A DNA stretch of 61,537 bases from an uncultured Alphaproteobacteria bacterium. GTDB taxonomy: Bacteria > Pseudomonadota > Alphaproteobacteria > Rhodobacterales > Rhodobacteraceae. Location of the stretch: NCBI GenBank assembly GCA_929200255.1, contig CAKMYZ010000018.1:1-61537 (forward strand), written 5' to 3'. Position 1 is the stretch's first letter. Every line of letters starts with the position of its first letter. The position numbers and the translations under genes are program-made. Positions 1 to 9,901 of the stretch are shown here, one piece after another. A model generated the notes under the pieces. It saw only the letters and a program-made list of their open reading frames with translations, ran no database searches and was not told the origin of the DNA.

Positions 1-199
1 AACCCTCTTTTAGCAAATTGCCCTATTTGGTCCCATAGGCGCTGACGTCAGACAAACTGTAACCTGCCCCATAGGGTCTAGACCTTTAGTTCCAAAGACG
101 TTCTGGGGTAGAAATCGCAAGTTATTTGTCAAAATGCGGCAACTCGACGTCAACAAGTGTCACCTTATCTGTCGTTTCACACAGACGGACATCAAACAC

Positions 200-2482
200 C
201 TAGCCACACTTGGAGTATCCGCATGACCCACAGGTCATGCAGCCTTCAATCATACGCAACTCATACGCCCCACAGGACGCACAGGCCTTCCCCTTGGGCC
301 CGCCGTTGATCGCGACGACATCTGCTTGCGGATCGGCCTTCAATCCCATCCCTTCGCCTGCCAAGAACCCTGTGGCGATCATGTGTTTTTCTATTACGCC
401 ACCAATCGCTGCCAGAATGGATGGGACATATTTGCCCTGCATCCATGCGCCGCCACGCGGATCGAACACGGCTTTCAACTCTTCCACAACAAAGGATACA
501 TCACCCCCGCGCCGGAACACGGCGCTGATCATCCGCGTCAGCGCAACCGTCCACGCAAAATGTTCCATGTTTTTCGAGTTGATGAAGACCTCAAACGGTC
601 GCCGGTGCCCGGCGATTACCAGATCATTCACGGTAATATAGATCGCATGCTCACTATCGGGCCATTTCAATTTGTAGGTCGCGCCGTCCAATTCCTGCGG
701 GCGGTCGAGCGGTTCGGACATGTAGACGACCTCAGCGCCATTGCCTTCGTCCCGGACCTGCGCGGGAACCTCAGACGGCGACGCCTCCTCGGACACCGAC
801 AGGACTGACCCCGTCACATCATTGGGCCGGTATGTTGTGCACCCTTTGCAGCCCTGATCCCACGCGGCCATGTAGACCTCTTTGAAATCGTCAAAGCTGA
901 TATCTTCGGGGCAATTGATCGTTTTGGAAATGGAACTGTCGATCCATTTCTGTGCCGCTGCCTGCATCCGCACATGGTCGAGCGGGGCCAGCGTTTGCGC
1001 GTTGACAAAGTAGTCGGGCAAAGGCGCATCGCCCTTCAGATCACGCCACATCTGCACGGCACAATCCACGACCTCTTCCTCGGTCCGAGATCCGTCTTTT
1101 TGCAGCACCTTGCGGGTGTAGGCATAAGCGAACACCGGTTCGATCCCCGACGACACATTGCCCGCATAAAGGCTGATCGTGCCGGTTGGCGCAATCGAGG
1201 TCAGCAAGGCATTCCTGATACCATGTTCCGCAATCGCATCGCGCACGTCTTGATCCATTGCCTGCAGCGCGCCACTGGCCAGAAACTGCTCGGCGTCAAA
1301 CAGCGGAAACGCGCCCTTTTCCTTTGCCAGGTCAACCGACGCAAGATAGGCGGCGCGCGCAATCTGATGCATCCATTTGTCGGTTTGTGCAGCGGCCTGT
1401 TCCGACCCATAGCGCAAACCGACCATCAACAATGCATCAGCCAGGCCTGTGACGCCCAATCCAATCCGGCGCTTGGCCCGCGCCTCAGCCGCCTGCGCCT
1501 CCAACGGAAAGCGCGAGGCATCGACGACGTTATCCATCATGCGCACAGCTGTGGCGACCAATTCGCCCAGCGCATCTTCATTCAAAGCCGCCGTCTCTGC
1601 GAAGGGATCCGAAACCAATCGTGCCAGATTGATCGATCCTAAAAGGCAGGCACCATAGGGCGGCAGCGGCTGTTCACCACAAGGGTTCGTTGCTGCAATC
1701 GTCTCGCAATAGTTGAGGTTATTCATCTGGTTGATGCGGTCGATAAAAATCACACCGGGTTCGGCATAGTCATAGGTCGACTGCATGATCGCATCCCACA
1801 ACGCCCGGGCCTGAACGGTGCGATAGGTCTCGCCATTGAACACCAAATCCCATGGGTCATCCGCCTTGACCGCTTGCATAAACGGATCTGTCATCAGCAC
1901 CGACATGTTGAACATGCGCAACCGGGCGGGGTCCGACTTGGCAGTAATGAATTCCTCCACATCCGGGTGGTCACACCGCATCGTCGCCATCATGGCACCA
2001 CGGCGCGACCCGGCCGACATGATCGTGCGGCACATCGCGTCCCAGACATCCATGAACGATAGCGGGCCTGATGCATCCGCCGCCACACCCTTCACATCCG
2101 CGCCCTTGGGGCGAATGGTTGAGAAATCATACCCGATCCCGCCGCCCTGCTGCATGGTCAGGGCCGCCTCTTTGAGCATATCGAAAATGCCGCCCATGCT
2201 GTCGGGCACCGTGCCCATGACAAAGCAGTTAAACAATGTCACCGAACGCGCCGTCCCCGCCCCCGCAGTGATGCGCCCGGCAGGCAGATATTTGAAATCG
2301 GCGAGGGCGTCATAAAACTTGTCTTCCCACGCCTTTGGATCAGGCTCGACAGCAGCAAGCGACGTCGCGATGCGGCGCCATGTATCTTCAACGGTGTTAT
2401 CAATCGGCGTGCCATCAGCCTGCTTGAAGCGATACTTCATGTCCCAGATTTGTTCAGCGATCGGGGCAGCGAAGGCGGTCAT
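200..2482 (-). CDS. nrdJ: Adenosylcobalamin-dependent (class II) ribonucleotide reductase
   Basis: Reduces ribonucleotides to deoxyribonucleotides with a B12-derived radical, so it works with or without oxygen. The 760-residue product has the RNR barrel: NCF with a redox cysteine near residue 86, the NPCGE thiyl/glutamate motif at residues 266-270, and a cysteine-rich tail (CASC, CMTC, ending SKCG) that fits the thioredoxin-accessible or metal-binding C-terminus of NrdJ. I chose the ATG at 2482 because AGAGGAG lies about ten bases upstream; a GTG 37 codons earlier would add a poor-looking extension. No neighbour is an RNR subunit, as expected for a single-chain class II enzyme. I found no cobalamin riboswitch upstream. 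Confidence 0.95.
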   Translation of the reverse strand: MTAFAAPIAEQIWDMKYRFKQADGTPIDNTVEDTWRRIATSLAAVEPDPKAWEDKFYDALADFKYLPAGRITAGAGTARSVTLFNCFVMGTVPDSMGGIFDMLKEAALTMQQGGGIGYDFSTIRPKGADVKGVAADASGPLSFMDVWDAMCRTIMSAGSRRGAMMATMRCDHPDVEEFITAKSDPARLRMFNMSVLMTDPFMQAVKADDPWDLVFNGETYRTVQARALWDAIMQSTYDYAEPGVIFIDRINQMNNLNYCETIAATNPCGEQPLPPYGACLLGSINLARLVSDPFAETAALNEDALGELVATAVRMMDNVVDASRFPLEAQAAEARAKRRIGLGVTGLADALLMVGLRYGSEQAAAQTDKWMHQIARAAYLASVDLAKEKGAFPLFDAEQFLASGALQAMDQDVRDAIAEHGIRNALLTSIAPTGTISLYAGNVSSGIEPVFAYAYTRKVLQKDGSRTEEEVVDCAVQMWRDLKGDAPLPDYFVNAQTLAPLDHVRMQAAAQKWIDSSISKTINCPEDISFDDFKEVYMAAWDQGCKGCTTYRPNDVTGSVLSVSEEASPSEVPAQVRDEGNGAEVVYMSEPLDRPQELDGATYKLKWPDSEHAIYITVNDLVIAGHRRPFEVFINSKNMEHFAWTVALTRMISAVFRRGGDVSFVVEELKAVFDPRGGAWMQGKYVPSILAAIGGVIEKHMIATGFLAGEGMGLKADPQADVVAINGGPKGKACASCGAYELRMIEGCMTCGSCGYSKCG

Positions 2483-2696
2483 GGCGGGGAATCTCCTCTT
2501 GTCGGCAGGCAAGGCCTGCACCTTACGGGGTGGAGTTTCACTTTGGAATGGCGAAATTGAGGGCGATGTCATCGCAGGCATGAAGCCTACCACATATGGC
2601 TGTTGATCTCAAGCCTCCCACAACATAAACCCCTCCCATTGGATACGTTGATTTAAGTGATCTTCGCCTTACCTACGAAGCAGCCTCGGGGGACTG

Positions 2697-3128
2697 ATGT
2701 CTAAAACCGTCCACATGCTTAAGCTATCCGTCGGCACCGAAGATGTTGCCGGGTTAGAGGCATGGCAGGCGACAAAGCGCGCGCAGACAGATGATGGCCT
2801 GCCGCGCCACATCACCCGGATGTGGCCCAAACGAGGTGACGAAATCCTCAATGGTGGGTCGATCTTTTGGGTGATCAAAGGTGTGATCCTCTGCCGCCAA
2901 CCTATTCTACGACTGGACGAACATATATCCGAAGACGGCATCCGCCGTTGTGCCATTGTCTCCAAACCGGGGTTGATCCGGGTCGAAGCGACGCCCAAAC
3001 GCGCCTTTCAGGGCTGGCGCTATCTGGCCGTCGGAGACGCCCCCCGCGACCTTCCCGAAGGACGTCAGGATGAGGAGGCCCTGCCACCGGAACTCTCCAA
3101 AGCGCTCGCCGCGATTGGCGTGCGATGA
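2697..3128 (+). CDS. DUF1489 family protein
   Basis: A 143-residue soluble protein of unknown function that I recognise as the alphaproteobacterial DUF1489 family. Typical features are the start MSKTVHMLKLSVG, the central RMWPKRGDEIL segment and a GGSIFWVIKG stretch. It has no signal peptide or membrane segment. It is transcribed divergently from nrdJ with about 210 bases between the starts and stands alone. The ATG follows an in-frame TGA closely, so there is little room for a longer start. Family assignment is from memory of the motif pattern; no function is inferred. Confidence 0.8.
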   Translation: MSKTVHMLKLSVGTEDVAGLEAWQATKRAQTDDGLPRHITRMWPKRGDEILNGGSIFWVIKGVILCRQPILRLDEHISEDGIRRCAIVSKPGLIRVEATPKRAFQGWRYLAVGDAPRDLPEGRQDEEALPPELSKALAAIGVR

Positions 3129-3287
3129 TAGACGCAGGACCATAATCTACGCGCGTGGAGCGTCATGACACCCAGCTATCGCCCTGCAAACAGGTGCAAG
3201 TCGTCCATGAAGCCCACAAATCTGCCTCTGGCAAAACCCAGCAGCGTTTCCTAAGAACTAAGGTGAACGCATAAATCAAGGCGCCCC

Positions 3288-4079
3288 ATGAAACCGATCT
3301 CTTCCCGTGCCGCCAGGCGACTGTCCAAAAAGGTCGCAAGGAACGCGACCCTGACGATTGGGGAGATCGCGGCCCGCGTGGAAAGCGCTCGGATCAAAGA
3401 TCTCAGCGCCACGGTCCAAGCCCGCGCTAAACGCATCCTGTTGTCATATCTGCAAACTGCGCAATCCCACGAAATGCCCCTCACGGACGTCCTTGGTGAA
3501 ATGGCGAGCGGCCAAGCGGCGTGGCGGCTGGGTCATGCCGTACGGGACGAGATCATGAAAAACCCACCTGACGTCGTGGGCAAAGCGGCTTGTGCGGAAA
3601 GCTGCGCGTTTTGCTGTATCCTTAAGGGTGGCGAAGGCGGTCTGATCACGGCGTTCGAAGCAACGCAGCTTCATAAAGCACTCGCATCACAACAAGGCAA
3701 ACCCGACGGGCGCGACTGGCATCCGGATGCCTGCGCTTCACTCGACCCCGAAACCCGGACCTGTCGCGCCTACGACGCGCGCCCAATGATCTGCCGGTCA
3801 TTTATCTCAACAGATGCAGAGGCCTGCAAAAAGAACGCCGAAGGCGGCAAAGAGCGAGGTGCGGGACTTCTTGGCAACCACCTTGATTATCTGGTGATCC
3901 ACGCGCTTTGCCGGGCGGCGCTGAAGGGGGTCACGATGGTACATAGCTATTCTCTGGCCGCCGTGACAGCGGGGGCAGTGAGTGGCGCAGAGGCGGGCAC
4001 AACGCTTGCCACGTCACGCCACAAGCCCAGCGCATTGGCCATCGCTTGCCGCGATGGTGCAATAGCAGCGGGTTCTTAG
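3288..4079 (+). CDS. YkgJ-type cysteine-cluster protein
   Basis: A 263-residue protein with the CxxCxxCC-type metal-binding pattern of the YkgJ/PF03692 family: CAESCAFCC around residues 103-111, then C-DPETRTCRAYDARPMICRSF about 50 residues later. In the family these cysteines are proposed to chelate zinc or an iron-sulfur cluster. The N-terminal 90 residues are helical and basic and the C-terminal 60 are alanine-rich. It ends ten bases from the convergent hisG stop and has no operon partner. The biochemical role is not known. Confidence 0.7.
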   Translation: MKPISSRAARRLSKKVARNATLTIGEIAARVESARIKDLSATVQARAKRILLSYLQTAQSHEMPLTDVLGEMASGQAAWRLGHAVRDEIMKNPPDVVGKAACAESCAFCCILKGGEGGLITAFEATQLHKALASQQGKPDGRDWHPDACASLDPETRTCRAYDARPMICRSFISTDAEACKKNAEGGKERGAGLLGNHLDYLVIHALCRAALKGVTMVHSYSLAAVTAGAVSGAEAGTTLATSRHKPSALAIACRDGAIAAGS

Positions 4080-4089
4080 GGTTTGGCCC

Positions 4090-4779
4090 CTAGACGTCCA
4101 ACACCATTTGCAGTGCTTTCAACTTCTGCCGTTGCGCGTCGGTCCAATCCTTGCGCCGCCCCCGAAACAACGTCGCCTGTGAGGCATGGATCAACCCGTC
4201 ATCCAAAATCTTTAACCCGTTGGCACGCAGCGTTTCCCCGGTTGAGGTGATATCGGCAATCGCCTCGGCGGTTTCATTCTTCACCGTGCCCTCGGTTGCA
4301 CCCTGACTATCAATTAGTTGGTAATCGGCCACGCCACTGTCACGCAGAAACTCGCGGACCAGCCGGTGAAACTTCGTCGCAATCCGCATCCGAAAACCAT
4401 GGATTTGGCGAAATGCAGCGGCGGCTGCATCCAGATCATCCAAAGTGGCCACATCAACCCATGCCTGCGGCACCGCAATAATCAGATCCGCCCCGCCAAA
4501 ACCCATGGGGGCCAATTCCGTCACCTGCGTATCCCAATTGGCAAGCTTCTCGCGCACCAGATCGGACCCAGTCACACCCAGATGGATATTGCCCGCCGCC
4601 AGCTCGCGTGGGATTTCGCCCGCTGACAACAGCACCAGTTCAACACCTTCAATACCCTCAACAGCACCCGCGTATTCGCGATCTGATCCGGATTTGCGCA
4701 GGGCCACGCCGCGCGCGCCGAACCAGTCAAATGTTTTTTCCATCAAACGACCCTTGGAGGGCACACCCAGCTTCAACAT
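4090..4779 (-). CDS. hisG: ATP phosphoribosyltransferase, short catalytic subunit
   Basis: Catalyses the first step of histidine synthesis, joining ATP and PRPP. At 229 residues it is the short form (HisG_S), which lacks the C-terminal histidine-binding domain and needs the HisZ regulatory subunit. The N-terminus MLKLGVPSKGRL and the segment LIDSQGATEGTVKNETAEAI are characteristic. Its start overlaps the end of hisZ by seven bases, and hisZ overlaps hisS, so all three are translated from one leftward message. Having the short HisG beside HisZ is internally consistent. Confidence 0.95.
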   Translation of the reverse strand: MLKLGVPSKGRLMEKTFDWFGARGVALRKSGSDREYAGAVEGIEGVELVLLSAGEIPRELAAGNIHLGVTGSDLVREKLANWDTQVTELAPMGFGGADLIIAVPQAWVDVATLDDLDAAAAAFRQIHGFRMRIATKFHRLVREFLRDSGVADYQLIDSQGATEGTVKNETAEAIADITSTGETLRANGLKILDDGLIHASQATLFRGRRKDWTDAQRQKLKALQMVLDV

Positions 4780-5852
4780 GCGTGCATCCCCCGCACAAGA
4801 TCAGGGCGGATCACACCACCGACCGCAGGTGCCGCACGCCCCTGCCCCAATTGCGCAGTCAGCGCGTCATAGCGCCCACCGGTCGCGACTGGGGGTAGGT
4901 CCGGTCGATCCACGGCGTAAAAGCCAAAGACAAACCCGTCATAATACTCCAGCGAGGTGCGGCCATAGCTGCCCTCGAACTCCAGCGCAGTGACGTCGAC
5001 ACCTTTGTCGCCCAGCGCCTCCAGCCGCGCATCAAGCCGCGTAACCGCATCGCCAATCGCAGGCATGTCCACGGCGATATCGCGCAGGGCGCTCAGCACG
5101 TTAGTGGCAGTTTCGCGCAGACCCAAGATAGCATCAATCAATGCAATCTCGTCGGCCGCAATCGGGGCCGCAGCCGCATCTGCGCGCAGGGCCGCGATCC
5201 GTGCCGCGACCTCGGCCTTGCTGCGCAATCCGATATGCGGACCTGCATTGGCAAAAGGATCATCTGCCGCCAGCAATGCAGCCCGCGCAGAGGGCTGCTG
5301 CCCGCTGCCAAAGCGCTTCATCAAGGCGCGAAAGCGGCCTGGCCGCCAGATATGGCGAAGCAAGGCGGCCTTGCGCGCCTCTGTCGTGCGCAACCCACGC
5401 ACTGCGGCCATCAGAATACCAATGTCGCCGGTCGCCGCACGCACAGGCTGTCCGCTCAGCGCTTCGGCGATGGCCGCAAACACCTCTGCGTCGGCGCTTG
5501 CCGGATCCCCGCCATCAAAGATTTCATAGCCCACCTGCACATATTCATTCGCGCGGCTTTCGTCGCTTTCCTGTTTCCGAAATACTTTGCCGGAATAGGT
5601 ATAGCGGGCAGGATCGGCCTGCGTCTCCATGTGCATCTGCACAACGGGAACGGTGAAGTCAGGACGCAAAACCATCTCTCCGCGCAGCGGATCAGACGTT
5701 AGATAAGCGCGCGCGCGAATATCCTCGCCATAAAGATCCAGCAGCGTATCAGCCGGCTGCAATACGTCGGCCTTGATGACCTGCGCGCCTTTGGCCGCAA
5801 ACAGATCACGCAAACGGCGCGCTTCGGTCAGTGTTTCGGGCGCGGTTGGCAT
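4773..5852 (-). CDS. hisZ: ATP phosphoribosyltransferase regulatory subunit
   Basis: HisZ resembles the catalytic core of class II histidyl-tRNA synthetase but has no aminoacylation role; it forms a hetero-octamer with short HisG and confers histidine feedback. The product is 359 residues starting [19 protein letters not shown], with motif-2-like VFRKQESDESRANEY and a late GGRYDALTAQLGQ segment. I placed the start at the ATG at 5852, which shares one base with the hisS stop (TAATG); the longer reading frame upstream only shadows hisS. The 7-base overlap into hisG supports coupled translation. Confidence 0.92.
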   Translation of the reverse strand: MPTAPETLTEARRLRDLFAAKGAQVIKADVLQPADTLLDLYGEDIRARAYLTSDPLRGEMVLRPDFTVPVVQMHMETQADPARYTYSGKVFRKQESDESRANEYVQVGYEIFDGGDPASADAEVFAAIAEALSGQPVRAATGDIGILMAAVRGLRTTEARKAALLRHIWRPGRFRALMKRFGSGQQPSARAALLAADDPFANAGPHIGLRSKAEVAARIAALRADAAAAPIAADEIALIDAILGLRETATNVLSALRDIAVDMPAIGDAVTRLDARLEALGDKGVDVTALEFEGSYGRTSLEYYDGFVFGFYAVDRPDLPPVATGGRYDALTAQLGQGRAAPAVGGVIRPDLVRGMHAC

Positions 5853-7429
5853 TAGCCCTGCCCGTCCAGAATCTCGCGCACCTTCGCCACCATCTGATCG
5901 CGCGGCACGGCGTATTGGCTGGGGCGGTCTTTCCATTCTTCCAGCGTCGCGTTCTTGGCAATCTCGGCGCCAAGGATCAGGTCCTTGATTTGCACAATCC
6001 CCTGATCAAACTCATCCCCACCGGCGATGATCGCGACGGGCGACGCGCGCTTATCAGCGTATTTCAACTGATTGCCAAAGTTTTTGGGGTTCCCCAGATA
6101 CACCTCGGCCCGGATACCCGCATTGCGTAATTCGGCAACCATCGTTTGATAATCGGCCATACGGTCACGATCCATGACGGTCACAACAACCGGCCCATCG
6201 GCCACATTGTCGATGCGGCCCTTGGCCCGCAAAGCGGCCAGCAAACGGTCTACCCCAATCGAGACACCCGTGGCAGGCACTTCCTGCCCGGTAAAACGCT
6301 TGACCAGATCGTCATAACGACCGCCACCCGCGACCGAGCCAAAGTTGCGCGGACGGCCCTTTTCATCGGTGACCTCGAAGGTGAGTTCCGCCTCATAAAC
6401 CGGGCCAGTGTAGTAGCCGAGGCCACGGACAACGGATGGGTCGATGACGATGCGGTCGGCTTCGTATCCTTGAGCGCCGAGCAATGTTGCAATCCTCTTC
6501 AACTCCTCAACGCCCTCCTTGCCCACTTCGCTTTCTGAAACGATGACCTCCAACACCTCAACCGCCACTTTATTCCATGCTGGCCCGGCTGCCTTGCGAA
6601 GCGCGTTCAAATAGTGAGGTTCCATAATATCGTGATCGGTCCAATCGGTAAGGTATGCCTTCAGGCGGGTTTCTATTGATTGGGTCGCGCCTACGAACCC
6701 CATCACCACATCAGCCTGCGCCTCGCTCAGCCCAGCGCCCTTCGTAAAATCGCCACTGGCATCCTTGCGCCCCTCGCCCAGCAACGCCCGCACGCCCTCC
6801 GGCCCCAGCCGGTCCAGTTTATCAATCGCGCGCAGCACGATGCCGCGCTCGGCCTCTTTGTCGTCACCCGACAGGCCCGCAACCTCCATCACGCCATTCA
6901 GCACCTTGCGGTTATTCACCCGGATCACATAGTCGCCGCGCGGGATGCCGACCTCTTCCAGCGTATCGGCCAGCATCGCGCAAATCTCGGCATCGGCGGC
7001 CACGGACGACGCCCCAACCGTATCCGCATCACATTGATAGAACTGGCGAAACCGGCCCGGTCCGGGCTTTTCATTGCGCCAGACCGGCCCCATCGCATAG
7101 CGGCGATAGGGGCTGGGCAGATCATTGCGATATTGCGCGGCCACACGCGCCAATGGCGCGGTCAGATCGTAACGCAGGGCGAGCCAATCCTTATCCTCTT
7201 CCCATGCAAACACGCCCTCATTCGGGCGGTCCACATCGGGCAAAAACTTGCCCAGCGCCTCAACCGTTTCAACGGCCGAGGTTTCCAGCGCATCAAACCC
7301 ATAGCGATGATACACAGCCGCAATCTTGGCCAGCATTTGCGTGCGCTGCGTTACCTCTGCGCCAAAATAATCGGGAAAGCCCTTAGGCGCTTGCGCCTTG
7401 GGGCGGGGCTGTTTCTTTTGCTTGGCCAT
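5852..7429 (-). CDS. hisS: Histidyl-tRNA synthetase
   Basis: Charges tRNA-His. The 525-residue protein has class II motif 2 ([19 protein letters not shown]), the histidine-binding segment [11 protein letters not shown], and a C-terminal anticodon-binding domain from about residue 420 onward. The lysine-rich start [23 protein letters not shown] is typical of alphaproteobacterial HisS. I preferred the ATG at 7429 over a GTG seven codons earlier because GCAGGA lies upstream at normal spacing. It heads the hisS-hisZ-hisG unit, linking synthesis and charging of histidine. Confidence 0.95.
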   Translation of the reverse strand: MAKQKKQPRPKAQAPKGFPDYFGAEVTQRTQMLAKIAAVYHRYGFDALETSAVETVEALGKFLPDVDRPNEGVFAWEEDKDWLALRYDLTAPLARVAAQYRNDLPSPYRRYAMGPVWRNEKPGPGRFRQFYQCDADTVGASSVAADAEICAMLADTLEEVGIPRGDYVIRVNNRKVLNGVMEVAGLSGDDKEAERGIVLRAIDKLDRLGPEGVRALLGEGRKDASGDFTKGAGLSEAQADVVMGFVGATQSIETRLKAYLTDWTDHDIMEPHYLNALRKAAGPAWNKVAVEVLEVIVSESEVGKEGVEELKRIATLLGAQGYEADRIVIDPSVVRGLGYYTGPVYEAELTFEVTDEKGRPRNFGSVAGGGRYDDLVKRFTGQEVPATGVSIGVDRLLAALRAKGRIDNVADGPVVVTVMDRDRMADYQTMVAELRNAGIRAEVYLGNPKNFGNQLKYADKRASPVAIIAGGDEFDQGIVQIKDLILGAEIAKNATLEEWKDRPSQYAVPRDQMVAKVREILDGQG

Positions 7430-7481
7430 GGGTTCTGGTCCTGCGGTCACTTGCGTTCCTGCGCCATGTAACCCGGCAATG

Positions 7482-7940
7482 TCACAGGGGCAATGCAGTC
7501 GTATATTTCAGCTCTTTCAGTGAGAACGATGACACCACCGATTTCACGTAGGGTGAACGCAGCAATTGATGGGTCATGAACGCCTCATACCCTTCGACAT
7601 CGCGGCAACGGATTTTCAGCATATAATCTGCCGTGCCTGATATCGCATGTGCCTCCATGATCTGTGGGTAGCTGCGAATGACCGTGGCAAAGCCAGCGAT
7701 CGCCGCTTCTGAATGATCACCCAACCGGACGGTCGCAAAGACGCACAGCCGGGCATCTGCCAGTGCAGGATCCAGCAAGGCAACCCGCCCCTTGATCAAC
7801 CCCAGTTTTTCGAACTCCTGCACCTTGCGCCAAGCGGTTGAGGTCGCAATCCCAGCCGCCGCGGCAAGGGTCGCCAATGACGCCGCCGCATCCGCCTGCA
7901 CAGCCTGCAATAACCGCCGTTCCTGATCAGATAATTTCAT
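7482..7940 (-). CDS. Lrp/AsnC family transcriptional regulator
   Basis: A 152-residue regulator with an N-terminal winged helix-turn-helix ([29 protein letters not shown], quoted in part) and a C-terminal RAM/ligand-sensing domain containing [13 protein letters not shown]. Such proteins usually sense an amino acid. It is divergent from phenylalanine hydroxylase with about 108 bases between starts, so local control of phhA by phenylalanine or tyrosine is a natural inference. The ATG at 7940 is favoured because the protein then starts [11 protein letters not shown], the usual family N-terminus; a GTG eight codons upstream is possible. Neither start has a strong ribosome binding site. Confidence 0.85.
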   Translation of the reverse strand: MKLSDQERRLLQAVQADAAASLATLAAAAGIATSTAWRKVQEFEKLGLIKGRVALLDPALADARLCVFATVRLGDHSEAAIAGFATVIRSYPQIMEAHAISGTADYMLKIRCRDVEGYEAFMTHQLLRSPYVKSVVSSFSLKELKYTTALPL

Positions 7941-8015
7941 GAATTGCCAAAATCCGCTCACCACATCGCTAACAAAGTTCGATATCCGCTCATATCAAAA
8001 CAGAAATTCCGCCGC

Positions 8016-8038
8016 TTTGACAGAAAATAAGTATCAAA
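8016..8038 (+). promoter_or_regulatory. Possible Lrp-type operator dyad upstream of phhA
   Basis: The phhA leader holds the dyad TTTGA-N13-TCAAA, ending about ten bases before the start codon, and AAAGGAG that serves as ribosome binding site overlaps its right edge. Its position between a divergent Lrp-type gene and phhA suggests an operator, but short AT-rich dyads arise by chance. Confidence 0.25.
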
Positions 8039-8048
8039 GGAGTCCATC

Positions 8049-8837
8049 ATGCCCAAAACAACCTATGCATCCCTCACCCCCGACGCCGAAGGCCGTTATC
8101 CCTACACGGCTGAGGATGATGCTGTTTGGGGCGAACTCTATACCCGGCAGATGGATTTCCTGCCGGGCAAGGTGGCACCGGAATACCTTTCAGGCGTGGC
8201 CCAGCTGGGCCTCGCCGCGGATAAGGCGCCACAGGTGGCCGAGATCGACGCCAAACTGCACGCACTGACCGGCGCGGGCGCCCATGGTGTCGCGGCCATT
8301 ATCCCGCCGTCGCAGTTCTATGACTTGCTTAGCCAGCGCAAATTTCCCGTTGCCACCTTCCTGCGGCGGCGCGAGCATATGGACTACATCGAAGAACCGG
8401 ATCTGTTTCACGAGGTTTTTGGCCATTGCCCGATGCTAACCAATCACGCCTATGCCGATTTTATCGAAGGGTTCGGGAAAGCCGCCAAACGCTTGGGCAA
8501 AGGCTATAGCTGGCATATGTTCCGGCTGTTCTGGTTCACGGTGGAGTTCGGCATGATCCGGACGCCCGACGGATTGCGCGCCTATGGAGCCGGTATCGTG
8601 TCATCCCCGGCCGAGGCCGCCCATGCAACCAGTGGCGACGCGCTGATGCAGGATTTCGATCTGCCCACGATCCTGCGGACCCCTTACCGGATCGATATCG
8701 TGCAGCCGACCTACTTTGTGATCGACAGCTTTGAACAACTGGCAAGCACCCTCACCGCTGACTTCAAGGCGCTGATTGATGACGCCAAAGCAAAAGGCGA
8801 CCTGCCTGCCCTTTTCGAAGCGAAGGAAGCCAGCTAA
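8049..8837 (+). CDS. phhA: Phenylalanine 4-hydroxylase
   Basis: Converts phenylalanine to tyrosine with tetrahydrobiopterin and non-haem iron. The 262-residue monodomain bacterial form has the iron ligands in place: HEVFGHCP with His121 and His126, and Glu166 within FWFTVEFGM. There is no N-terminal ACT regulatory domain, as usual for bacteria. AAAGGAG precedes the ATG. The divergent Lrp-family gene is the likely regulator, and slyX follows eight bases later. No pterin-recycling dehydratase gene is adjacent. Confidence 0.95.
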   Translation: MPKTTYASLTPDAEGRYPYTAEDDAVWGELYTRQMDFLPGKVAPEYLSGVAQLGLAADKAPQVAEIDAKLHALTGAGAHGVAAIIPPSQFYDLLSQRKFPVATFLRRREHMDYIEEPDLFHEVFGHCPMLTNHAYADFIEGFGKAAKRLGKGYSWHMFRLFWFTVEFGMIRTPDGLRAYGAGIVSSPAEAAHATSGDALMQDFDLPTILRTPYRIDIVQPTYFVIDSFEQLASTLTADFKALIDDAKAKGDLPALFEAKEAS

Positions 8838-8845
8838 GAAGCGGC

Positions 8846-9049
8846 ATGGCAGACACCACCCACCTCGAAGAACAACTGGCCCACCTCACCCGCACGGTTG
8901 AGGAGTTGTCGGATATCGTTGCCCGTCAGGAAACGGAACTGGCCGTGGCGCAGCGCCGGCTAGCCATGCTGATGGAACGCGAGGCGGGGCGAGAGTTGGG
9001 CGCGGGCGGGACGATCCCGCTGGCCGATCAAAAGCCACCGCACTGGTAG
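8846..9049 (+). CDS. slyX: SlyX family protein
   Basis: A 67-residue protein made almost entirely of a heptad-patterned coiled coil (EEQLAHLTRTVEELSDIVAR) followed by a short tail ending KPPHW, the conserved SlyX terminus. The cellular role is not established. It follows phhA closely and is probably co-transcribed by read-through. It converges on nirV, and the 72-base gap has no convincing terminator. Confidence 0.85.
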   Translation: MADTTHLEEQLAHLTRTVEELSDIVARQETELAVAQRRLAMLMEREAGRELGAGGTIPLADQKPPHW

Positions 9050-9121
9050 GGCGTGGGGCTGCACAGTACCGCAGACATGCGCCACCTCTTTCCACGCCTA
9101 TCCAAAATCGACAAAACCGCG

Positions 9122-9886
9122 CTAAACGCCGCTTTCAGCAAACCCTTTCGGCGCATCATCACTGACCAGTCGCATGCCCAGATGCGCGGGGGGCATCCCC
9201 ACAGCGCACCCACCCCGGGCCGGATCGCGGACAAGAAATGACATGGCGGCCACGTGCTCACCACCCACGAAGAATGCAGGACATCGGTCTGGTGTGATTT
9301 GCCCTTCAGCCGCCCCTGCATAGCAGTCCATAGTCCATTCCCAGACGCTGCCATTGAGATCGACAACACCCTCAGACGTGGTATCAAACGATCCGCGGGC
9401 GCGCAGGGTACGTTTGGTTTGCGGTTCCATCAGGTACGCCGAAGCCCAGGTCAACTCAGGGTCGATAAAGATCGGATCAGGGGTTTCTGGCATCACGTCG
9501 GCGGCCATGTATTCCCACTCTGACAAGGTTGGCAGACGGTAGGTGCCACCGGCGGTGTCATTGATCCATTGCAGGTATTCAGAGACATCGACATAGGACA
9601 GGCCTGTCGCAGGCATTTCCTGTTCGGTGTGGTTACCCATGACCCGCAAGCGAAGGGTACAAGCCCCGGCATCGTTGCAGGCGTTCCACTCGGCGACGCT
9701 GACTTCGTATTTCTGGACATATAGCGGTGTGCCGTCAGGCATCAAAACAGCGTGTTCCGCCATTTCAGGTCGATATGTAAGATCGGGGCCACCGGGAAGG
9801 ACAGCAGCCCCGATCAAACCAGCCGCCGCCAACACAGCACACACCATCAGGGTGCTTTTGGTGGCGTTGGCAACGGTGGTTTTCAT
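9122..9886 (-). CDS. nirV: NirV-like formylglycine-generating-enzyme (SUMF1) fold protein
   Basis: A 254-residue protein with one N-terminal membrane or signal segment (residues about 10-30) and a SUMF1/FGE-sulfatase domain: YEVSVAEWNAC, the RLPTLSEWEYMA core, VVDLNGSVWEWT, and the terminal HLGMRLV. NirV proteins travel with copper nitrite reductase in many denitrifiers; whether they modify, mature or merely accompany NirK is not settled. Translation from the ATG at 9886, with GGAGG ten bases before it, leaves a 15-base gap after nirK, so it is the last gene of the pseudoazurin-nirK-nirV unit. Confidence 0.85.
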   Translation of the reverse strand: MKTTVANATKSTLMVCAVLAAAGLIGAAVLPGGPDLTYRPEMAEHAVLMPDGTPLYVQKYEVSVAEWNACNDAGACTLRLRVMGNHTEQEMPATGLSYVDVSEYLQWINDTAGGTYRLPTLSEWEYMAADVMPETPDPIFIDPELTWASAYLMEPQTKRTLRARGSFDTTSEGVVDLNGSVWEWTMDCYAGAAEGQITPDRCPAFFVGGEHVAAMSFLVRDPARGGCAVGMPPAHLGMRLVSDDAPKGFAESGV

Positions 9887-9901
9887 TTGCGCGGCCTCCA
9901 A

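Noticed and set aside
2589..2630. Two NrdR-box-like sequences (CCACATATGG and CCCACAACATA) upstream of nrdJ.
   Set aside because: Neither matches the consensus well and their spacing is not the usual whole number of helical turns.
5852..5936. Longer hisZ start 28 codons upstream.
   Set aside because: The extension lies in hisS in another frame; the TAATG overlap start gives the normal HisZ N-terminus.
9050..9098. GGCGTGG/CCACGCC inverted repeat between slyX and nirV as a terminator.
   Set aside because: The loop is about 35 bases and no T-run follows.
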